Origin: Paractinoplanes durhamensis
GTDB lineage: Bacteria; Actinomycetota; Actinomycetes; Mycobacteriales; Micromonosporaceae
DNA length: 64,000 bases
Reading direction: 5' to 3'
NCBI RefSeq assembly: GCF_016862175.1
Contig: NZ_BOML01000048.1
Span: 117,150-181,149, forward strand
Numbering within the stretch: position 1 is the first letter of the stretch; each line of letters begins with the position of its first letter. The notes beneath the pieces were generated by a model. It saw only the letters and a list, made by a program, of their open reading frames with translations, was not told where the DNA came from and ran no database searches. A program made the translations under genes and the position numbers. Below are positions 58,788 through 64,000 of this stretch, in pieces.

Positions 58788-59579
58788 GTGGTGCCTGGCC
58801 GGGGTGGTGAGAGTCCGTCGTATGACGAACTCGCTGTTCTGGTTGTCGGGCTGACGGCGCGGCTGGACGAGTTGTCCGCACGGGTTGGTGTGCTGGAGGC
58901 GGACAACGCCCGGTTGGTCGTGGAGAACACCGAGTTGCGGCGGGAGAACGCGGTCCTGCGGGCGGAGAACACCGAGTTGCGGCGCAAGCTGGGATTGAAC
59001 TCGACGAACTCCAGCAAACCGCCGTCGTCGGACGGGCTGGGCAAGCCGCCGCCGGCATCGATGCGAGGCCGCAGCGGCCGTAAGCCGGGTAAGCAGCCGG
59101 GCGGTACGGGTACGGCGTTGTCGCAGGTGCCGGTCCCGGATGAGCAGGTCGATCATTACCCGCCTGCGTGTGGTGGCTGCGGTGACGGTCTTGATCCTGC
59201 TACGGCCGTGCCGACGGGTGTTCCGGTCGTGCGGCAGCTGTTCGACGTGCCCGATATCCGCGTGCGAGTCACCGAGCATCTGCTGCACCAGCTGGTCTGT
59301 TCCGGTTGCGGTGCCCGGACCCGTGCGGCTGCGCCGGCCGGGGTGACCGGGCCGGCGGTGTACGGGCCAACAGTCACGATGCTGGCCGCGTATCTGGCCG
59401 CGCAGCATCACATTCCGGTCGCCAGGGTGGCCGAGATCCTCGCCGATGTGGCCGGGATCGAGGTCTCGACCGGGTGGGTGACGACCGCGTGTGCCCGGAT
59501 GGCCGAGGCTGTCGGACCCGCGAACGAGGCGATCAAGGACGCGATCGCCGCCGCGCCGGTGGCGTATTTCGATGAGACG
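58788..59579 (+). CDS. IS66-family transposase, exon 1 (N-terminal part)
   Basis: The first 264 codons of an IS66 TnpC-type transposase. A coiled coil (LDELSARVGVLEADNARLVVENTELRREN) is followed by NSTNSSKPPSSDG, a zinc finger (CGGCGDGL...CSGCGART) and the start of the DDE domain, with the first catalytic Asp at D262 in PVAYFDET. The frame is then interrupted by a group II intron after the ACG codon for T264. Joined to 61755-62468 it gives a complete protein of 501 residues (DET-VTRVAGRNHWLH, as in IS66 family members). Confidence 0.9.
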
Positions 59580-60188
59580 GTGCGCCACGGGGCGCTGTGT
59601 AACCGAGTGGAGGTGAAAGGACTCCACCGCTGGGCGGTCGCAGCCGCTTGGTGAAGCTGGGGGCAGCCTGATCCGGGGGACGCCGGGGAGGGTGGGAGCA
59701 GCCCTGACAACGACGGGACGCGTTGGCACTGCCAGACGGCGCGGGTCCGGCTAGCGAGACGAGAAGGTGTACGAGAGAAACCAGCGTTTACGCTCCGTAA
59801 GCGAAGTGCCGGCTCGAATCTGGTGGATGTGGGCCGGTTTGCAGTGCGTGATCGCCGCGCGATGTGCTGCGGGCGGTCAACTCCGAAGCCGGCATAGTTT
59901 CGCCGGTGGGGAGGCCACGTCGAAGGTCTGCGGCGTAGGCGTGGCGATGCTGCCGGGGCACAGTTGGACACCTCCCTCGTCGATCGGTTACGTGGTGAAC
60001 GTGGGAACCACCTGCGGTCGCCCTCCCGGCCGGGCAGCCAGTTCCGGTCGCGGGCAGGCCCGTCGTCGGCTGATGGCCTCAGGTGGGGCGGAGGCCCCGT
60101 AGTAGTCCGAGCCCGGGAAAGCCGTGGCACATGGCGAAGGGGGCCAGCAAGTCGGCAGGGAGGATGCTGGAATGCTGGGAGTCCGTTG

Positions 60189-61622
60189 GTGAATACCGAC
60201 GAGCTGGAGCACGCCTTGTTCGAGGCGGAGCGCCGGGTACGAGAGATCCAGACCAAACTGCACCGTTGGGCGACCGACGATCCTGATCGCCGGTTTGATG
60301 ACCTGTTCAATCTCGTCGGTGATCCCGCGTTCTTGTTGGTGGCGTGGGATCGGGTGCGGGGTAACAAGGGGGCGCGCACGGCCGGAGTGGACGGTCAGAC
60401 CGCCTACTACGTGGAGGCCGTGCAAGGGGTCGAGGGGTTCCTCGACCGGCTACGGTCGGAGTTGAAAGACCGCAGTTTCCAACCGATTGCCGTGCGGGAA
60501 CGGATGATCCCGAAGCCGGGGACGATCAAACGTCGCCGTCTGGGGATACCCGCCGTGCGCGATCGAGTGGTCCAAGCGTCCCTGAAGCTGATTCTGGAGC
60601 CGATCTTCGAGGCGGATTTCCTCCCGTGTTCCTACGGGTTCCGCCCGAAGCGCCGAGCGCATGACGCGGTAGCCGAGGTGCACCACTTCGCCAAACACTC
60701 CTACGAGTGGGTGGTCGAGGGAGACATCACGGCGTGCTTCGACGAGATTTCGCACTCCGCTCTGCTGGATCGGGTGCGGCGTCGGATCGGGGACAAACGC
60801 GTCCTGGCTCTGGTGAAGGCGTTCCTCAAGGCGGGCATCCTCGGTGAGGACGGCGCGTTGCGGGACACCCAGACCGGTACCCCACAGGGCGGCATCCTTT
60901 CGCCAGTCCTCGCTAACGTGGCTCTCTCGGTCCTCGACGAACATGTCGCAGGAATGCCGGGAGGTCCACGATCCACGCAGTGGCAACGGGCCAAGCGGCG
61001 CCGGAACGGATTCGCCAACTATCGGCTTGCCCGGTACGCGGACGACTTCGTGATCATGGTGTCTGGCACCAAGGCGCACGCGGAGGCGCTACTCACTGAG
61101 GTGGCGGCGGTCTTGTCCACGGTCGGGCTACGCCTGTCGCCGGACAAGACACTTATCACCCACATCGACGAGGGCCTCGATTTTCTGGGGTGGCGCATCC
61201 AGCGGCACCGCAAACGAGGCACCATCAGCAGGCACTACGTCTACATCTACCCGGCCAAGAAGGCGCTCTGCGCGGTCATGGCCAAGGTGAAGACCGCGTG
61301 TCACCAGGACACGAACCTGCCGCTGGAAGTCCTGCTGCATCAGCTCAACCGGATGTTGCGGGGCTGGACCGCCTACTTCCGCCACGGTTGCTCCAGCGCG
61401 ACCTTCAACTACCTGCGTTCCTATCTATGGACGCAGGTCTTCGGATGGCTGCGTCGGAAGCACCGTCGAGCAGCATGGAAGGAACTCCGTCGCCGGTTCA
61501 CCCGCGACGGATGGTGGCCCGCCGACGACGACCTGGCCCTGTTCAACCCGGCCGCTGTGCACACCAAGCGGTACTACTACCGGGGAGCGCAGATCCCGTC
61601 GCCCTGGCCCAGTGTCGTATGA
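60189..61622 (+). CDS. ltrA: Group II intron reverse transcriptase/maturase
   Basis: A 477-residue intron-encoded protein that aids intron splicing and retrohoming. RT0-RT7 blocks are visible: GVDG, PKPGTIKRRRLGIPAVRDRVVQ, YGFRPKRRAHDAV, the GTPQGGILSPVLANVAL block, and the active site YADD in ARYADDFVIM. The maturase X domain includes LNRMLRGWTAYFRHG. It ends with RYYYRGAQIPSPWPSVV and has no HNH endonuclease, so it belongs to the endonuclease-minus type. The GTG has GGGAG 7 nt upstream; the frame is open further back but that part is intron RNA. Confidence 0.93.
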   Translation: MNTDELEHALFEAERRVREIQTKLHRWATDDPDRRFDDLFNLVGDPAFLLVAWDRVRGNKGARTAGVDGQTAYYVEAVQGVEGFLDRLRSELKDRSFQPIAVRERMIPKPGTIKRRRLGIPAVRDRVVQASLKLILEPIFEADFLPCSYGFRPKRRAHDAVAEVHHFAKHSYEWVVEGDITACFDEISHSALLDRVRRRIGDKRVLALVKAFLKAGILGEDGALRDTQTGTPQGGILSPVLANVALSVLDEHVAGMPGGPRSTQWQRAKRRRNGFANYRLARYADDFVIMVSGTKAHAEALLTEVAAVLSTVGLRLSPDKTLITHIDEGLDFLGWRIQRHRKRGTISRHYVYIYPAKKALCAVMAKVKTACHQDTNLPLEVLLHQLNRMLRGWTAYFRHGCSSATFNYLRSYLWTQVFGWLRRKHRRAAWKELRRRFTRDGWWPADDDLALFNPAAVHTKRYYYRGAQIPSPWPSVV

Positions 61623-61656
61623 GGACCGTCCGAAAGCCCTGTTCGCGGCTTGCGGA

Positions 61657-61691
61657 GAGCCGGATGCCCGGCTAACGGGCACGTCCGGTTC
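61657..61691 (+). ncRNA. Group II intron domain V
   Basis: A 35-nt hairpin that starts GAGCC and ends GGTTC, with the catalytic AGC triad in the 5' strand and a two-base bulge in the 3' strand, just after the maturase stop. It is the most conserved part of group II ribozymes. Confidence 0.85.
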
Positions 61692-61754
61692 GGGAGGCGG
61701 GCCGAGGAGACGGATCGGTCGAAAGACCGACACCGCGTCTCGGTCCGACCTCAC

Positions 61755-62468
61755 GTGACCCGGGTCGCCGGGCGTAACCACTGGCTGCACGCCGCTGCGA
61801 CCGGCCGGTTGACCGCCTATCACATCGACGAGCATGGCCGGGCCGTCGCGTCGATGACCGCGTTCGGCATTCTGCCCCGCTTCACCGGGGTCGCCGTGCA
61901 CGACGCGTACAGCGGCTACGACGGCTTCACCGGCTGCACGCACGCGTTGTGCAACGCGCACATCCTGTGGGAAGCGACCGGGATCAGCGAGTTCGACCCG
62001 CACGCCGCCGCCGACGGCTGGGCCGACGACCTGGTCACCCTGCTCGGCAACGCGCACCGCTGGGCCGCTCACTGGCGCGATCAGGGCCACACCGGGCTAC
62101 CCGGATTCAAGTACGACGACCTGTCCGCACGCTACGACCAGGTCGTCGACCGGGCCCTGGCCGTCCATCCCGGCAGACAGACACCGGCCCGCAACCTGGC
62201 GTTACGACTGCAAGCCCGGAAATCCGAGTTCCTGCGGTTCGCCGCCGACTTCACCGTCGCGTTCTCGAACAACACCGCGGAACAAGCCGTCCGGATGGTC
62301 AAATCCAAGACCAGAGTCAGCGGCGGCTTCCGCACGCTCACCGGCGCCCAGACCTTCCTGGCCATCCGCGGCTACATCTCGACCATCCGCAAGAACGGCC
62401 TCCGCGCAGCTACCGAACTCCGCAACGCGCTGCTCGGCAACCCATGGATGCCCACAACTGCCGCGTGA
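61755..62468 (+). CDS. IS66-family transposase, exon 2 (C-terminal part)
   Basis: The last 237 codons of the split transposase (VTRVAGRNHWLHAAATGRLTAYHIDEHGRA...). It contains the second catalytic Asp in AVHDAYSGYDGF and the final Glu in FSNNTAEQAVRMVKSKTRVSGGFRT, so both remaining DDE residues are present. It has no start codon of its own and depends on intron splicing for translation. Its stop lies within the right terminal repeat. Confidence 0.9.
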   Translation: MTRVAGRNHWLHAAATGRLTAYHIDEHGRAVASMTAFGILPRFTGVAVHDAYSGYDGFTGCTHALCNAHILWEATGISEFDPHAAADGWADDLVTLLGNAHRWAAHWRDQGHTGLPGFKYDDLSARYDQVVDRALAVHPGRQTPARNLALRLQARKSEFLRFAADFTVAFSNNTAEQAVRMVKSKTRVSGGFRTLTGAQTFLAIRGYISTIRKNGLRAATELRNALLGNPWMPTTAA

Positions 62469-62482
62469 CCTGAATAGTTACC

Positions 62483-62746
62483 TGGCACCGGTTCACCACC
62501 CTCGCCCTGGCGGCCCTCGCCGTCCTCGCGATCTGCGCCGCCGACGCCCGCACCCCGGACCGCGCTCAGCCGGACATGATCGAGCTGACCATCAACGAGA
62601 TCCGCCGCCTGATCAACGTCCTGCTAATCCGGCCGATCCGCACCATCACCTACCGTTTGCGCTGGTCAAACTGGCGACGCCGACACCAAGCACGAGCCAA
62701 ACGAGCCCACTACGCCCGCCGCCTCAACCTCGAACTCCGACCATGA
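62483..62746 (+). pseudogene. IS701-type transposase C-terminal remnant
   Basis: An 87-codon open stretch with no start: WHRFTTLALAALAVLAICAADAR..., then IELTINEIRRLINVLLIRP and RLRWSNWRRRHQARAKRAHYARR. This is the typical end of actinobacterial IS701-family transposases. It begins 2 bp after the IS66 right repeat; its 5' part is missing from both sides of the IS66 element, so it was already broken or was deleted at insertion. Confidence 0.7.
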
Positions 62747-63185
62747 TCACGAATGGCGGCTGCCGTACTAGCCGACCGCTAGCTCAACCCCGGCCGCCGC
62801 CGCCAGCGATTCAACGGTGTCCACGTCCACGCTCGCCTTCTTCCAAGCCCCGGGTTTCGTAGGGCGCGACCATGGTAGCGGGCGAAATGCCGGTTATCAA
62901 TCTCCGGCCTATTCGTTTTGAATAGTCATGTTCTGTATCCGCTGGCGCTGTTGATGGTCACGTTGAGAGCGTATGGCACCGGATCTACTTGGCCGGTCCT
63001 TCGTGGCACATGGGGACGACCGCATAGAAGACCATTTCATTCCGGTTCAGCCTGTTTCGTACATCCTGCTCGATACGTTTAAAGTTGGACCACTGAGCCA
63101 TTCCGCGCAACGGTCCGGTTTCGGGCTGTGGCGGTTTTGGTGTCCGTAAGGTCCGAGACGCGCCTGACCCTCGATCAAGGAGACG
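62747..63185. other. Gene-poor lower-GC segment
   Basis: A 439-bp stretch without a convincing gene. A short minus-strand tail (about 62770-62840, translating as KKASVDVDTVESLAAAAGVELAVG then stop) resembles a gene end but has no start or context. Base composition falls towards the right edge, suggesting acquired DNA. Confidence 0.4.
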
Positions 63186-63710
63186 CTAATCGTGAGTCAA
63201 CAAAATGTCTTCCATTTTCGTGAGAGAATCCTTGATCGCCCCCGGCAAACCGTCGACGAAAGGGCGGGCACCTTCGACTATCGACCTGGCCGCCTCCACC
63301 AGGCCGGCGAAGTCATTCAGACGACGGAATTGATCCGCTAGTTCGTCGATATCGCCATCGAGCTCAAACGCGGCTCGACCCGTCAAAACCCGCGTTCGTT
63401 GAGCCTCCCGAAGCAACGAAATTAGCCGCCCTGCCTCGGAAGCAACTGCCAACGTCTCGACATCAGCCGGCGAACCCCCTTCCCCAGTTGGCAACAGTTC
63501 AGCAAGTTCGCTGTCAATGACTAGACACAACATTCCCAAACCGTTGATGAGACCCCTCAGCACAATCGCTTCGTCCGGCGTCGCGGAGTAGTTTGCGGAG
63601 GCATGTTTGGAGGGGTACCCTAGAGCATTCATCGAATTGGCAACCGACTTCACCAGATCGTCGAACGATGATCCGTACGATCGAAGCGTATCGCCTATTT
63701 CATTCTCCAC
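63186..63710 (-). CDS. Hypothetical helical protein, candidate immunity protein
   Basis: A 174-residue acidic, mostly alpha-helical protein (MENEIGDTLRSYGSSFDDLVKSVANSMNALG...) with no signal peptide or membrane segment and no family I can name. It starts 12 bp after the stop of the deaminase toxin-like gene on the same strand, exactly where polymorphic toxin systems place the immunity gene. GC content is clearly lower than the rest of the window. The immunity role is inferred from position only. Confidence 0.7.
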   Translation of the reverse strand: MENEIGDTLRSYGSSFDDLVKSVANSMNALGYPSKHASANYSATPDEAIVLRGLINGLGMLCLVIDSELAELLPTGEGGSPADVETLAVASEAGRLISLLREAQRTRVLTGRAAFELDGDIDELADQFRRLNDFAGLVEAARSIVEGARPFVDGLPGAIKDSLTKMEDILLTHD

Positions 63711-63722
63711 CGCTCCGCCTTC

Positions 63723-64000
63723 CTACCGGTGCCAGTCTTCTGGGAAGCCGCTTGGCTTCGCAGAAATGTCGAGCCACGGAAGAAATCTGGCGCAATGCCT
63801 ATCGCAGGGGGCCATTGCCGTTCCGTGCTCTTTGCCGAAGGCATCGCCCACGGTAACAGATCTCATCTTCGCCCCTCGAATTTCCTTCTCATCCGCGAAC
63901 GCCTTGGCGATGCAGTGCAACTCCGCACACTTCATATGCCTCAGATTTCCGGTTTCAGCTCTATACTCTCTCACCAGGGATGTCAATATGTTATTTTCCA
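63723..64000 (-). CDS. C-terminal part of a putative YwqJ-like deaminase toxin (runs off window)
   Basis: The last 92 or so residues of a protein whose N-terminus lies beyond the right edge; the frame stays open to base 64000. It contains a zinc-deaminase pattern: MKCAELHCIAKAF (C-A-E motif) and then MAPCDRHCARFLPWLD (P-C motif), as in YwqJ-type nucleotide/nucleic-acid deaminase toxin domains. The second motif has three residues between the cysteines instead of the common two. Such domains sit at the C-terminus of secreted polymorphic toxins. Confidence 0.65.
   Translation of the reverse strand, partial: ENNILTSLVREYRAETGNLRHMKCAELHCIAKAFADEKEIRGAKMRSVTVGDAFGKEHGTAMAPCDRHCARFLPWLDISAKPSGFPEDWHR

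Larger units (their letters stand above)
59580..61754 (+). mobile_element. Group II intron inside the IS66 transposase gene
   Basis: A 2175-nt intron. The 5' end is GTGCGCC, the consensus group II start, and the 3' end is CCGACCTCAC. Domain V is recognisable at 61657-61691 (GAGCCGGATGCCCGG, CTAA loop, CGGGCACGTCCGGTTC) and domain VI follows to the 3' end with a GAAA-capped stem (GATCGGTC-type hairpin at about 61713-61732). A reverse transcriptase/maturase is encoded in domain IV. Removal of exactly this segment restores the transposase reading frame and its conserved DETxxRVAG block. The EBS sequences were not identified. Confidence 0.88.
58711..62481 (+). mobile_element. IS66-family insertion sequence carrying a group II intron
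   Basis: Terminal inverted repeats are GTGACTGTTCAGGTCACG (58711-58728) and GTAACTATTCAGGTCACG on the other strand (62481-62464), 16 of 18 matching; the right end has the GTAA terminus typical of IS66. The single transposase gene with no tnpA/tnpB indicates the ISBst12-like subgroup. Without the intron the element would be about 1.6 kb. The flanking 8-mers, CATGAGTC and CTGGCACC, do not match, so no target duplication remains. The right repeat overlaps the transposase stop codon. Confidence 0.85.

Noticed and set aside
61649..61754. An independent start for transposase exon 2 within the intron
   Set aside because: An ATG at 61650 is in frame, but it lies in intron domains V and VI and would encode structured ribozyme sequence; splicing gives a far better protein.
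62770..62840. A minus-strand gene end (KKASVDVDTVESLAAAAGVELAVG)
   Set aside because: No start codon, ribosome site or extended frame supports a gene; kept only as a note in the spacer entry.

Overview
This window looks like a chromosomal segment of a high-GC filamentous actinobacterium, most likely Micromonosporaceae (Actinoplanes-like). The evidence is the strong GC bias at third codon positions, frequent GTG starts, the fasR-fabD-fabH-acpP-fabF order known from Streptomyces, a DUF3145 protein, a BRCT/Lsr2-type fusion protein, HelD-type and PknB-type proteins, and many secreted polymer-degrading enzymes. Genus is an inference; no rRNA is present.

Layout. 0.1-5.7 kb: sugar-type MFS permease, gltX, a membrane-anchored exported protein, a sigma factor coupled to a membrane partner, and a TetR regulator. 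6.3-11.2 kb: the fatty-acid synthesis regulator FasR followed by the FAS-II operon, with a candidate operator over the fabD promoter. 11.2-25.2 kb: NagZ-like lipoprotein, DUF3145, carbonic anhydrase, hydrolase, ArsR/SRPBCC pair, HelD-like RNA polymerase-clearing ATPase, zinc-type CDF exporter, PfkB kinase-SurE pair, and a STAS anti-anti-sigma gene behind a SigB-like promoter. 25.3-35.7 kb: Ser/Thr kinase, MerR/GyrI regulator with a palindromic operator, a Tat-exported nucleotidase, an arginyl-tRNA synthetase of the E. coli/Bacillus type (perhaps a second copy), a tyrosine phosphatase, and a large LuxR regulator with a methyltransferase. 35.7-50 kb: small SH3-like secreted protein, GH3 enzyme coupled to a flavoprotein, a solute-binding protein coupled to a small membrane protein with no permease, MarR and LysR regulators, two secreted proteins, prolyl oligopeptidase, DUF1996 protein, and an ECF sigma factor divergent from a second Ser/Thr kinase. 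50-55.1 kb: a galactomannan locus, made of GH5 mannanase with CBM2, a LacI regulator with a perfect operator, and a GH27 alpha-galactosidase. 55.2-57.8 kb: a repeat-rich membrane protein, a catalytically dead exonuclease-BRCT-Lsr2 fusion, and a YtxH-like stress protein.

57.9-64 kb is an accessory region. It starts at tRNA-Asn(GTT), beside the 3' end of a decayed tyrosine integrase. Next is an IS66-family element whose transposase gene is split by a complete 2.2-kb group II intron. Excision at the boundaries read here (59580-61754) restores the transposase frame exactly and rebuilds its catalytic motif. A decayed IS701-type transposase tail follows. At the right edge, in lower-GC DNA, is the C-terminal end of what looks like a YwqJ-type deaminase toxin, with a candidate immunity gene 12 bp downstream.

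A recurrent theme is leaderless expression. About ten genes have a TANNNT-like -10 box ending 5-7 nt before a GTG or ATG, with no Shine-Dalgarno site.
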